Origin: Bacteroidota bacterium
Lineage (GTDB): Bacteria; Bacteroidota; Ignavibacteria; Ignavibacteriales; Ignavibacteriaceae
Direction: 5' to 3'
DNA length: 60,332 nt
Assembly (NCBI GenBank): GCA_023475265.1
Contig: JAMCWE010000052.1
Location: forward strand, 1-60,332
Each line of letters opens with the position of its first letter. Within the stretch, counting starts at the first letter, position 1. Under the pieces are notes generated by a model. The model was not told where the DNA came from, did not search any database, and worked only from the letters and a program-made list of their open reading frames with translations. Both the position numbers and the translations under genes were made by a program. This document shows positions 9,892-18,928 of the stretch, in pieces.

Positions 9892-11025
9892 ATGGGTTTT
9901 TCAACTGATGCAATACATGCAGGACAAAGACCAGACCCGGTTACCGGTGCTGTTATTACGCCTATATATCAAACGTCAACATATGCACAAGAAGAACTGG
10001 GCAAACATAAAGGCTTTGAATACGGAAGAACACATAATTTAACCCGGCAGTCATTAGAAGCAAACATTGCTGCTTTAGAAAAAGGGAAGTATGGTATTGC
10101 GTTTAGTTCCGGATTAGCAGCAACTCATGCGTTGATGGGATTAGTCAAGGCAGGTGATCATATAATAGTTTCGAATAATGTTTACGGAGGAACCTATAGA
10201 TTGTTTGAATTAATTATGAGAGATTATAGCCTAGAATTTTCCTGGGTTGATACATCTGATTTAAAGAATATAGAAAATGCAGTAAGAAAAAACACTAAGC
10301 TAGTATATCTTGAAACACCAACTAATCCAATGCTTAATTTAACGGATTTAAAAGGAGCTTCTGAAATATGTAAAAAAAATAATTTGATAAGTATTGTAGA
10401 TAATACTTTTATGAGCCCCTACTTTCAAAATCCATTGACATTAGGCTGTGATATTGTTCTGCACAGCTCAACAAAATATATAAACGGCCATAGTGATGTT
10501 ATCGGAGGAATTGTTATAACAGACAACGAAAAGATTCATGAGCGACTTAGATATATTCAGAATGCAATTGGCGCCGTACCATCTCCATTTGACTGCTGGT
10601 TAGTGCTGAGATCAACTAAAACTTTAGCAGTCAGAATGGAACGTCATAATAAAAACGCAATTGAGCTTGCGAATTTTTTAGTTAATTCAAAAATAGCAAA
10701 GAAAATTTATTACCCGGGATTACCAGACCATCCGAAGCATGAACTTGCAAAAAAACAAATGAGAGGATTTGGCGGAATGATCTCTGCAGATTTTGGTGAA
10801 GTAGATAAGGCGAAAACTCTGCTTAAGAATGTTAGAATATTTACCCTGGGAGAAAGTCTTGGAGGAGTTGAAAGTCTTATCAGTCATCCAGCAAGCATGA
10901 CACATGCTTCAGTACCAAAAGAAGAAAGGGAGGAAATGGGAATAACTGATAGTCTTGTCCGGTTTTCAGTTGGTATTGAAGACATAGAAGATTTAATTTC
11001 GGATATACAGAATGCATTAACATAA
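9892..11025 (+). CDS. Cystathionine gamma-lyase / gamma-synthase (trans-sulfuration PLP enzyme)
   Basis: This 377-residue member of the Cys/Met metabolism PLP family has the YGGTYRLF substrate loop, YLETPTNPMLNL, VDNTFMSPYFQNPL and the PLP lysine in HSSTKYINGHSD (Lys195). The C-terminus SLGGVESLISHPASMTH is typical of cystathionine gamma-synthases and gamma-lyases. Sequence alone does not separate the two activities. Its place directly after a CBS-domain cystathionine beta-synthase favours gamma-lyase, releasing cysteine, ammonia and 2-oxobutyrate. The Gly where methionine gamma-lyases have Cys argues against the latter activity. Confidence 0.9.
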   Translation: MGFSTDAIHAGQRPDPVTGAVITPIYQTSTYAQEELGKHKGFEYGRTHNLTRQSLEANIAALEKGKYGIAFSSGLAATHALMGLVKAGDHIIVSNNVYGGTYRLFELIMRDYSLEFSWVDTSDLKNIENAVRKNTKLVYLETPTNPMLNLTDLKGASEICKKNNLISIVDNTFMSPYFQNPLTLGCDIVLHSSTKYINGHSDVIGGIVITDNEKIHERLRYIQNAIGAVPSPFDCWLVLRSTKTLAVRMERHNKNAIELANFLVNSKIAKKIYYPGLPDHPKHELAKKQMRGFGGMISADFGEVDKAKTLLKNVRIFTLGESLGGVESLISHPASMTHASVPKEEREEMGITDSLVRFSVGIEDIEDLISDIQNALT

Positions 11026-11111
11026 ATTCTAAATATTTTATTTTGCCTACTTATTAAAAGAAATTCTAGTTAAATTAAATCAGATAAATTAGATAATTAA
11101 TGGGGATCAAT

Positions 11112-12440
11112 ATGGACATACAAAATAAAAAACCAAGTAACAATACTTCCGTTGACGATACCAAGTATTCAATGGAAACTCATTTAATTTATGGTAAAAA
11201 TGTAACAAAGAAATGGGATTATTCACATCATGTCTTACCACCAATATCATCTTCGATTATATATAGATTAGATTCAGTTGAACGAGGAGCTGAAGGCTTC
11301 ATTGAATTTGCAAACTCACCAATAACAGGTGAAGATCCGATGCCAATTTATATATATGATAGATTAGGCGAGCCAAATAAAGATATATTAGAAGAAAATT
11401 TGGCTTATGTAGAAAAGGGTGAAATGGCAGTTACTTATGCTACGGGAATGGGAGCAATTTCTGCAATCATTGGTGTACTTACAAAATCAGGAGATGAGAT
11501 AATAGCTCATCATACTCTTTATGGTTGTACGTATTCTTTATTTACATCATGGTATCCCAGATATAACATTAAAGTAAATCTAGTCGATTTAACAGACAGC
11601 AAAAACATATTAAATGTTTTAACTGAAAGAACTAAAGTAGTCTATTTTGAATCACCTTCTAACCCTAATTTGGATATAATAGATATTGCATCCGTTAGGG
11701 AATTGATTACACAGATTAATGAAAATAGATCAGAAGCAGACAGGATAAAAATTGTTGTGGATAATACGTTTGCCACACCATTTTGCCAGCGACCGATTGA
11801 ATTGGGAGCAAATTTTTCAATAAATTCTTTAACAAAAGGATTAGGCGGATTTGGAACTGACATGGGCGGTGTTGTAATCGGAAAGATGAAATATAAAGAT
11901 ATACTGTTATTATTTAGAAAAGATTTTGGCGCCGTATTAAATAATAAGAGTGCATGGAATGTAATGACCTATGGTTTACCAACACTAAATCTAAGAATCA
12001 GGCAACAAATAAAAAGCGCTCAGAGAATTGCTGAGTACTTTAGCAATCACTCTAAAGTAGAATTTGTAAATTATCCCGGACTGCCAAACTATAAATATTA
12101 TGAAACCGCTAAGAAGCAGATGATTGATTTCAATGGTAATTTTTCGCCAGGCAGCTTAATCTATTTTGTTCTAAAAGGATCGAATGCGACTGAAAGTAAA
12201 GAGAATGCAAAAAAATTTATGAACTTTGCAGCAAAGAATGCATACACAATGACTCTTGCAGTCAGCTTAGGGCATACAAGAACATTGATAGAACATCCCG
12301 CTTCAATGACGCATTCAATGGTTCCGGTTGACAAACTTTCTGAATATAAAATTGATCCCGGCGGAATTAGAATGGCTGCAGGTTTAGAAAATGTTGATGA
12401 CATTCTTATGGACTTGGATAAGTGTTTAAAAATAATTTAA
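11112..12440 (+). CDS. Methionine gamma-lyase-like PLP enzyme
   Basis: Using the ATG at 11112, which has TGGGGA just upstream, the protein has 442 residues; an ATG at 11100 would add four. It is longer than the preceding paralogue by an N-terminal extension and an insert near ENRSEADRIKI. The loop reads TLYGCTYSLF: the Cys is the residue used by methionine gamma-lyases, while the upstream paralogue has Gly. The PLP lysine lies in SLTKGLGG rather than the usual STKY, an unusual context. PASMTHSMVP near the end is conserved. The likely reaction is conversion of methionine to methanethiol, 2-oxobutyrate and ammonia, but a synthase role on homoserine esters is possible. Confidence 0.8.
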   Translation: MDIQNKKPSNNTSVDDTKYSMETHLIYGKNVTKKWDYSHHVLPPISSSIIYRLDSVERGAEGFIEFANSPITGEDPMPIYIYDRLGEPNKDILEENLAYVEKGEMAVTYATGMGAISAIIGVLTKSGDEIIAHHTLYGCTYSLFTSWYPRYNIKVNLVDLTDSKNILNVLTERTKVVYFESPSNPNLDIIDIASVRELITQINENRSEADRIKIVVDNTFATPFCQRPIELGANFSINSLTKGLGGFGTDMGGVVIGKMKYKDILLLFRKDFGAVLNNKSAWNVMTYGLPTLNLRIRQQIKSAQRIAEYFSNHSKVEFVNYPGLPNYKYYETAKKQMIDFNGNFSPGSLIYFVLKGSNATESKENAKKFMNFAAKNAYTMTLAVSLGHTRTLIEHPASMTHSMVPVDKLSEYKIDPGGIRMAAGLENVDDILMDLDKCLKII

Positions 12441-12610
12441 GTTGTTTAGGTTGTAGAAATTACATAATGCATGATTGAATGGTTCAATGAATTAATGAAG
12501 TCATTGAAAAAATCCTGTTAGAATCTGTGATAGTGTGAAAATAAAAACTGATATATGATTTTTATATTATTCATGCATTACAATAATGTTTGTTTAAATT
12601 TGGAAACAAC

Positions 12611-12648
12611 AATCGGTCTCTTAATTTTATAAGTGACCGATTTTTTAT
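12611..12648 (+). terminator. Terminator of the sulfur amino-acid cluster
   Basis: The perfect 8-bp stem AATCGGTC / GACCGATT has a 16-nt AT-rich loop and is followed by a T-run. It lies 170 bp after the methionine gamma-lyase stop and before the next gene. Confidence 0.65.
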
Positions 12649-12688
12649 ATTTACGTAATTAAAAGTATTTAATAAAGCTGAGGAATAA

Positions 12689-13525
12689 ATGCAAAGATTT
12701 TTTTTAGTTATTATTTCAGTTATTGTTATTGCAGCCGTAAACTTTGCACAAGAAAATACAGCATCGGAAGACAGCATTGAAGTAACTGTAATTGATTCAT
12801 ATGTTACACCAGAAATACCGCATACATTTTTGCTGACTTTTTTTTCAAGCTCTGATTGTAAGTCGAAAGTTATTATTGATAAAAAATATGAGTATAAAGT
12901 ATCTGACTCTTTAACAGTAAACCACAGCGTAAAAATTGATTTAACAGGATTGAGTTTTAAAAAGAAATCTGTTCCGTTTGTTATAATGGTTCAAGACTCA
13001 TTAGGAAAAGTTTTTAGAAGTGATAATTATGAATTTGATCTTCCAAGTGAAGTAAAGGTTCAAAGTGAATCCAACTTTTTGTTATTATGTTTATTTGGAG
13101 GAGCGGTTTTTGCTTTACCTTCACCGGATTATGTTTCTACAGATAATGGAAATTATTTCAGCTTAACAAAAGAAATTCCAATTGTTTCATTTAGGTCCGC
13201 AAACTTTAACTATCCGTTTGGATATTTTTCAGCTGAGTATTCTTATATATTCAAAGCTCAAGATAAAAATTTTTTCCGACTAGGTTATAAACAATTAATT
13301 GATGTTCCGGATATTCAATATATTTCTCCCGGTATAGACTGGTTTACTAACTTTAAAGGCTTTAACGGAATAAGCGCAGAATTATCGATCGGCTGGATTA
13401 AGATATTCAGCACTTTTACTATTTATACACGCTACAGATTTAATATAAAACCAAGCGATTCATCAAGTAAATTTCATGAATTTTCGATTGGCTTATATTC
13501 AAGCTTCTTCTCCGTTTATTTTTAA
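12689..13525 (+). CDS. Exported protein of unknown function
   Basis: The 278-residue product begins with a signal peptide (MQRFFLVIISVIVIAAVNFAQ). The first half has Ig-like beta-strand sequence (YVTPEIPHTFLLTFFSSSDCKSKVII); the second half, after a hydrophobic stretch FLLLCLFGGAVFALPSPDY, is rich in aromatic alternating strands and ends ...IGLYSSFFSVYF, a terminal Phe typical of outer-membrane barrel proteins. A small barrel with a periplasmic N-domain is plausible. I do not recognise the family. A GAGG ribosome-binding site precedes the ATG. Confidence 0.7.
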   Translation: MQRFFLVIISVIVIAAVNFAQENTASEDSIEVTVIDSYVTPEIPHTFLLTFFSSSDCKSKVIIDKKYEYKVSDSLTVNHSVKIDLTGLSFKKKSVPFVIMVQDSLGKVFRSDNYEFDLPSEVKVQSESNFLLLCLFGGAVFALPSPDYVSTDNGNYFSLTKEIPIVSFRSANFNYPFGYFSAEYSYIFKAQDKNFFRLGYKQLIDVPDIQYISPGIDWFTNFKGFNGISAELSIGWIKIFSTFTIYTRYRFNIKPSDSSSKFHEFSIGLYSSFFSVYF

Positions 13526-13556
13526 TATGAAATTGAGTACAATCAAGGAAAATTAA

Positions 13557-14459
13557 ATGAGAAACAATAATAAAAATAAGAACACACTTATTGATTACGG
13601 AGAAAGAGGAAAATATAATTTAAATAATAAGCTGAACGATTTAACTGGAAAGGAGTGGATAAAATTTTCTAAATCATGGTTTATTCACAGGCCGCCTAGA
13701 AGAAAAAATAATGAATTACTTCATCCGGCAAAATTTCCTGAGACCTTAGTTGAAGAGTTTATATCATTTTTTACTAAAGAAGGTGATTGGGTTTTAGATC
13801 CGTTTATGGGCACAGGCAGCGCATTGATTGCCGCTGGAAATCTTAAAAGAAATGGTGTCGGAGTTGAGCTCTCGAAAGAATATTTTAATATTTCGAAGGA
13901 GAGATTTGAGAAGGCAAATCTCGATAATAAAATAATACCGATACTCGGTACCTCAGAAAATATAAAAGAAATCATAAGCGAAAAAGAATTAAGTGAAGTT
14001 AGGTTTGATTACGTAATAACTTCACCGCCATACTGGAATCAGCTTGAAAGAAATTCATTGCGGCAAAAAGTTAGAAGCGATAAAGGACTTTCAACAAAAT
14101 ATTCGCAACTGGAAAATGATTTAGGAAATGAAAAAGAATATGATAAATTTATTGAAAGGCAAGCGAAAATATTTGATCAAGTTTTTGATTTGACAAAACC
14201 AAACGGATATTTAACAATCATTATAAACAATGTTTACTATAAAGGTAAATTATTTCCATTAGTTTTTGATACCGCAATTTCATTAACAAAAAGAGGCGAC
14301 AAGAGTTGGATTCTAAAAGATGAAAAGATTTGGCTTCAAGATGACAAACCGCTTGTTGCTTTAGGAATTAATAGCGCCTGGGTATCGAACAGGCATCATC
14401 AATATTGCCTTATATTCAGGAAAGAAATTGATTTAAGTAAAAAACCAAAAATTAAATAA
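13557..14459 (+). CDS. Orphan DNA methyltransferase (N6-adenine or N4-cytosine type)
   Basis: The 300-residue protein contains the AdoMet-binding motif DPFMGTGS (81-88) and the catalytic SPPYW (156-160), in the order motif I then IV. The N-terminal segment FIHRPPRRKNNELLHPAKFPETLVEEFI is typical of the amino-methyltransferase group that acts on exocyclic amines. No restriction gene lies nearby; the gene sits 18 bp before xseA. That suggests a solitary methylase, either regulatory or a relic of a restriction system. The SPPY motif is commonest in N4-cytosine enzymes but also occurs in N6-adenine ones, so the target base is left open. Confidence 0.88.
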   Translation: MRNNNKNKNTLIDYGERGKYNLNNKLNDLTGKEWIKFSKSWFIHRPPRRKNNELLHPAKFPETLVEEFISFFTKEGDWVLDPFMGTGSALIAAGNLKRNGVGVELSKEYFNISKERFEKANLDNKIIPILGTSENIKEIISEKELSEVRFDYVITSPPYWNQLERNSLRQKVRSDKGLSTKYSQLENDLGNEKEYDKFIERQAKIFDQVFDLTKPNGYLTIIINNVYYKGKLFPLVFDTAISLTKRGDKSWILKDEKIWLQDDKPLVALGINSAWVSNRHHQYCLIFRKEIDLSKKPKIK

Positions 14460-14477
14460 ATCGAGTTTTGATAAAAC

Positions 14478-15677
14478 ATGTTTGATACATTAGAAATTCT
14501 GTCGGTTTCACAATTAACAAATCAAATTAAACAAGCTCTAGAAGATAACTTTTCACAAATAAGTGTTGTTGGAGAAATATCAAATTTCAAATCTCACGTA
14601 TCCGGTCATTGGTATTTTAATTTGAAAGATAATAACGCCGTAATTTCATGCGCCATGTGGAAGGGATTTAACAATTATGTTTTTTTTACTCCGCAAGACG
14701 GAATGAAAGTAATTGTTAACGGGAAAATAACTGTATATCCCCCGCGCGGCAGCTATCAAATTGATGTTCGTTCGATGAAGCCGGCAGGTGTTGGCGAGCT
14801 ACAAGCTGCATTCGAATTGTTAAAACAAAAGTTATCCGCAGAAGGTTTGTTTGATGAAAAATATAAAAAAGCAATTCCCATTCTGCCTAAAAAGATTGGA
14901 ATTGTAACTGCTATAGACGGCGCTGCTTTTCAAGATATGATAAGCGTAGCAAAGCGAAGATTTCCGTTGGTTGAATTAGTAATTGCGCCTTCAAAAGTAC
15001 AAGGCAGCGGCGCAGCCGAAACAATTGTGAAAAGCATTAAACTTTTGAATGAACAAAAAGATATCGATGTAATTATTGTCGGGCGCGGAGGCGGTTCTAT
15101 TGAGGATCTTTGGGCATTCAATGAAGAAATTGTGGCAAGGGAAATTTTTAGATCGCGAATTCCAATCGTAACCGGGATAGGTCATGAAATTGATTTTACA
15201 ATTGCGGATTTTGTTGCGGATTTAAGAGCGCCAACACCTTCGGCTGCGATGGAATTAACAACTCCAAATCAAGAAGACTTTTATTCCTTTATTCAAAATT
15301 TTTCTAATAACTCAACTCAAAATTTAATTGATCTTTGCGAATTATATGATGATAAAATTAAGAATATTTTAAATTCATATGGATTTAGAACACCAATAGA
15401 TTTAACAAGAAGATATTCACAGCAAGTTGATAATTTAACATACAGGTTGTTTCAGAACATTGATAAAAAATTATTAAGAGATAAGAATAAACTGTCGCTG
15501 CTTGTAAAAGAAATTGAATCCAATGATATACAAAGATTGCTTAAAAAAGGTTTAGCTTTGGTGAGGCAAGATTCCAAATTCGTAACCAGGGCAGCAAATT
15601 ATACAGTCGGAAAAGAAACAACAATAAAATTTTATGACGGTGATGTAATTTTAAAGAGCCAAGATTACAATCAATAA
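14478..15677 (+). CDS. xseA: Exodeoxyribonuclease VII large subunit
   Basis: The protein has 399 residues, close to the family's usual length. The N-terminal OB-fold (ISVVGEISNFKSHVSGHWYFNLKD) is followed by the catalytic domain with GRGGGSIEDLWAFNEE and GIGHEIDFTIADFVADLRAPTPSAAME, and a C-terminal coiled-coil segment. With the small subunit encoded next, it degrades single-stranded DNA to oligonucleotides in repair. The gene is packed between the methyltransferase and xseB. Confidence 0.96.
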   Translation: MFDTLEILSVSQLTNQIKQALEDNFSQISVVGEISNFKSHVSGHWYFNLKDNNAVISCAMWKGFNNYVFFTPQDGMKVIVNGKITVYPPRGSYQIDVRSMKPAGVGELQAAFELLKQKLSAEGLFDEKYKKAIPILPKKIGIVTAIDGAAFQDMISVAKRRFPLVELVIAPSKVQGSGAAETIVKSIKLLNEQKDIDVIIVGRGGGSIEDLWAFNEEIVAREIFRSRIPIVTGIGHEIDFTIADFVADLRAPTPSAAMELTTPNQEDFYSFIQNFSNNSTQNLIDLCELYDDKIKNILNSYGFRTPIDLTRRYSQQVDNLTYRLFQNIDKKLLRDKNKLSLLVKEIESNDIQRLLKKGLALVRQDSKFVTRAANYTVGKETTIKFYDGDVILKSQDYNQ

Positions 15678-15744
15678 AGTTTGGCATTAATACAGAAAGT
15701 TTTAAATTAAATAGTTAATTTTTAATATTGAATTGAAAACAGTT

Positions 15745-15984
15745 ATGAGCAAAAAATCAGACAAAAATAATTTCGAGAGTAAATTAAACCGGCTTGAAGA
15801 AATATCATCTTTACTTGAAAGTGAAAATATAGGATTGGAAGAAGCAATCACTTTATATGAAGAAGGAATTGAACTTTCAAAATATTGTGTTTCAACTTTG
15901 AAGAATGCCGAATTAAAAATAACTGAATTGAAAAAGAAATTGGATGATATATCAAGTAAAGATGAAGATGTGTCTGATAAATAA
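15745..15984 (+). CDS. xseB: Exodeoxyribonuclease VII small subunit
   Basis: Using the ATG at 15745 the protein has 79 residues; an in-frame TTG at 15733 is the only longer option. The sequence FESKLNRLEEISSLLESENIGLEEAITLYEEGIEL is characteristic of XseB, a short helical hairpin that binds the coiled-coil of XseA. The next gene, dxs, starts 18 bp downstream; an xseB-isoprenoid gene neighbourhood is common in bacteria. Confidence 0.95.
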   Translation: MSKKSDKNNFESKLNRLEEISSLLESENIGLEEAITLYEEGIELSKYCVSTLKNAELKITELKKKLDDISSKDEDVSDK

Positions 15985-16002
15985 ATTTGAGAGTGAGTTA
16001 TT

Positions 16003-17922
16003 ATGAGCGATGCGGGTAAATATGAAATTTTATCTAAAGTAAATTATCCTTCTGATATTCGTCAGCTGGATGTTTCACAATTAAAACAACTTTGTACAGA
16101 AATAAGAGAATATTTAATCGATACAATTTCCGAAGTTGGCGGACATTTCGGCGGCGGCCTTGGCACGGTTGAATTGACCGTCGCAATTCATAAAGTTTTT
16201 AATACACCTTATGACCTCGTTGTGTGGGATACAGGCCATCAAGCATATCCTCATAAAATTTTAACCGGCAGAAAAGAAGCGTTAAAAAAAATTCGACAGC
16301 TTAACGGGATAAGCGGATTTTTAAAACGTTCTGAAAGCGAATACGATACTTTTGGCGCCGGGCATGCGTCTACATCCATTTCTGCGGCACTCGGAATGGC
16401 TATCGGACGCGATCTGAAAAAAGAAGACAGGAAAGTTGTTGCGGTAATTGGAGACGGAGCGATGACCGGCGGGATGGCATACGAAGCAATGAATAACTCC
16501 GGTGTTTTAAAATCAAATTTAATTGTGGTACTCAACGATAATAATATGTCGATTGCACCAAACGTTTGGCAGATTTCAAATTATTTTACAGAAATGATTT
16601 CTCATCCTGACTACAATAAATTTAAGGGACAGATTTGGGAATTAACCGGAAAGTTAGATCACTTCGGCGACAGATTAAGAAAAATTGCTGTTAGGTTAGA
16701 GAACGGAATTAAAGCTGTTATTACTCCGGGAATGTTATTTGAGTCGCTTGGGTTCAGATACTTTGGCCCGGTTAACGGCCACAATGTCCATCAGTTAATA
16801 AAAATATTTGAGCATGTTAAAAACATGAAAGGCCCAATTTTAGTACATTCAATTACGCAAAAAGGAAAAGGATATGAACCGGCTGAAAATGATGAACAAA
16901 AACTTCATGCGTCAACTCCGTTTGATAAACTGACAGGCAAAGCAATAAAGAAATCATCAAGCGCACCATCATTTACTTCCATATTTGGAAATGCGCTTTC
17001 AGAGATTGTTAAGGACAATCCTAATGTAGTTGGAATTACCGGCGCGATGCCTGATGGAACCGGTTTGGATATTCTTAAGAAAAATTTTCCGGGAAATTAT
17101 TTTGATGTAGGTATTGCCGAAGAACATGCCGTTACATTTGCTGCGGGTCTTGCTACTCAAAATATAATTCCTGTGGTCGCAATTTATTCAACATTTCTGC
17201 AAAGAGCTTTTGATCAGATTATTCATGATGTTGGAATTCAAAAACTTCATGTTGTATTTGTATTAGATAGAGCAGGACTTGTTGGTGCAGATGGGCCAAC
17301 TCATCACGGCGCGTTCGATCTATCGTATCTAAGATTAATTCCAGGTATGGTAATAATGTCCCCAAAAGATGAATCGGAATTACGCGATATGATTTACACC
17401 GCGGTTAAATATAATAAAGGACCTATCGCATTGAGATATCCACGAGGAAACGGATTTGGCGTTCCATTAAAACAAAGTTTTGATCCTATAGAAATCGGCA
17501 AAAGTGAAACTCTGAAAGAGGGCAAGGATATAGTTTTCCTTGCAATTGGAACAATGGTTAACTACTCAATGAAAGCAGCGAAAATTCTTGAAGAGCAGGG
17601 AATCAACTGTGAGGTGGTAAACATGAGATTTGCTAAACCGCTTGATACAGAAAAACTAGATGAAGCAGCAAAAAGATTTTCTAAAATTGTAACTCTTGAA
17701 GAAAGCGCGCTCGCCGGCGGATTTGGAAGCGGAGTGATAGAATATTCAGTCAGTAAAAATTATAAGAATGATATTTTAAGAATTGGTTTACCAGACAGCT
17801 TTGTCGAACATGGCACTCAACAGGAACTGCACCATTTACTTGGTATTGATCCGGAAGGCATAGTAAACCAGGTAAAAATATTTTATGAAAACAAAAAGAT
17901 TAATCACGAGGTAGCTGTTTAA
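16003..17922 (+). CDS. dxs: 1-Deoxy-D-xylulose-5-phosphate synthase
   Basis: The 639-residue thiamine-diphosphate enzyme has GGHFGGGLGTVELTVA, the ThDP-binding GDGAMTGGMAYEAMNN segment with its downstream NDNNMSI, and the transketolase-like domain VGIAEEHAVTFAAGLA with DRAGLVGADGPTHHGAFD. It makes deoxyxylulose phosphate from pyruvate and glyceraldehyde 3-phosphate, the first step of the non-mevalonate isoprenoid pathway. Its stop codon shares a base with the next start (TAATG), so translation is coupled to the oxidoreductase. Confidence 0.97.
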   Translation: MSDAGKYEILSKVNYPSDIRQLDVSQLKQLCTEIREYLIDTISEVGGHFGGGLGTVELTVAIHKVFNTPYDLVVWDTGHQAYPHKILTGRKEALKKIRQLNGISGFLKRSESEYDTFGAGHASTSISAALGMAIGRDLKKEDRKVVAVIGDGAMTGGMAYEAMNNSGVLKSNLIVVLNDNNMSIAPNVWQISNYFTEMISHPDYNKFKGQIWELTGKLDHFGDRLRKIAVRLENGIKAVITPGMLFESLGFRYFGPVNGHNVHQLIKIFEHVKNMKGPILVHSITQKGKGYEPAENDEQKLHASTPFDKLTGKAIKKSSSAPSFTSIFGNALSEIVKDNPNVVGITGAMPDGTGLDILKKNFPGNYFDVGIAEEHAVTFAAGLATQNIIPVVAIYSTFLQRAFDQIIHDVGIQKLHVVFVLDRAGLVGADGPTHHGAFDLSYLRLIPGMVIMSPKDESELRDMIYTAVKYNKGPIALRYPRGNGFGVPLKQSFDPIEIGKSETLKEGKDIVFLAIGTMVNYSMKAAKILEEQGINCEVVNMRFAKPLDTEKLDEAAKRFSKIVTLEESALAGGFGSGVIEYSVSKNYKNDILRIGLPDSFVEHGTQQELHHLLGIDPEGIVNQVKIFYENKKINHEVAV

Positions 17923-18923
17923 TGACAAAAACTAAGGTAGCAATTGTAGGTTTAGGCGGAATTGCCCAATTAGTGCACCTTCCATATTTAACAAAAATAG
18001 AAAACATAGAAGTTGTTGCAGTTGCCGAGATTAATAAAAACAGGCTAAATACTCTTGCTGATAAGTTTAATATCAAGGGGCGATATAAAGATCATAATGA
18101 ACTTTTAGCAAATTGCGATGCAGGCACAATTATCATTGCCACACCGACGAATTCACATAAAGAAGTAGCTATAGCATGTTTGAAAGCAAACCGGGATATC
18201 TTAGTTGAAAAACCTCTTGCTCGAACTTACAACGAAGCCAAACAAATTGTAGAAGCGGCAAAAAAATATAAACGAAAAATTATGGTCGGGATGAATTTAC
18301 GTTACCGGCCGGATGCAATGATTTTAAAAAGCTTATTGAACAACGGAGAAATCGGTCAGCCATTTTATGTAAAATGCGGATGGCTTCGCAGAAGAAGCAG
18401 CAGCCAAAAATGGTTTACTAAAAAAGAAGAATCCGGCGGAGGAGTAATTATCGATTTAAGCATTTTACTGCTTGATTTAGCACTCTGGCTTTTAGATTTT
18501 CCAAAAGTAGAATCAGTTTCGACTCAAAATTTTTATGAATTTACAAAAACAGTTGAAGACACTTCCATCAGCTTTTTAAGATGTTCCAATTCCTCCTGCA
18601 TAAATATTGAATCGAGCTGGTCGCTGCCGCTGGAAAAAGATTCTTTTTATTTCGATGTTTACGGAACAAAAGGATCGGCATCTTTGAATCCATTTCATGT
18701 AAGTAAAAGGATTGAAGATAAAATGATAGACCTGACGCCATCTCAATTAGAAAGCTCGCTTAATCTTTTTCGAAAATCATACATGAATGAATTGAGGAGC
18801 TTCATCGGCGCGGTAAATGGATTGAATCCGGTTTTTTCTTCGGCGGAAGAATCATTGTCGAGAATGAAAATAATTGAAGCGATGTACAAATCGTCTTCGC
18901 AGAAAAAAGAAATTAAGATTTAA
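17922..18923 (+). CDS. Gfo/Idh/MocA-family NAD(P)-dependent oxidoreductase
   Basis: The protein has 333 residues. The N-terminal Rossmann fold shows VAIVGLGGIAQLVHLPYL, and the conserved EKPLARTYNEAKQIVEAAKK follows around residues 93-112. The C-terminal alpha/beta domain carries GGGVIIDLSILLLDLALWLL at about residue 170. In place of the usual GG(V/A)LxDxGxHxxD histidine motif this protein reads IDLSILLLDLA: the usual His is missing, so it may not be a standard sugar dehydrogenase. The substrate is unknown. It overlaps dxs by one base and is followed 5 bp later by the response regulator. Confidence 0.85.
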   Translation: MTKTKVAIVGLGGIAQLVHLPYLTKIENIEVVAVAEINKNRLNTLADKFNIKGRYKDHNELLANCDAGTIIIATPTNSHKEVAIACLKANRDILVEKPLARTYNEAKQIVEAAKKYKRKIMVGMNLRYRPDAMILKSLLNNGEIGQPFYVKCGWLRRRSSSQKWFTKKEESGGGVIIDLSILLLDLALWLLDFPKVESVSTQNFYEFTKTVEDTSISFLRCSNSSCINIESSWSLPLEKDSFYFDVYGTKGSASLNPFHVSKRIEDKMIDLTPSQLESSLNLFRKSYMNELRSFIGAVNGLNPVFSSAEESLSRMKIIEAMYKSSSQKKEIKI

Positions 18924-18928
18924 CAATT

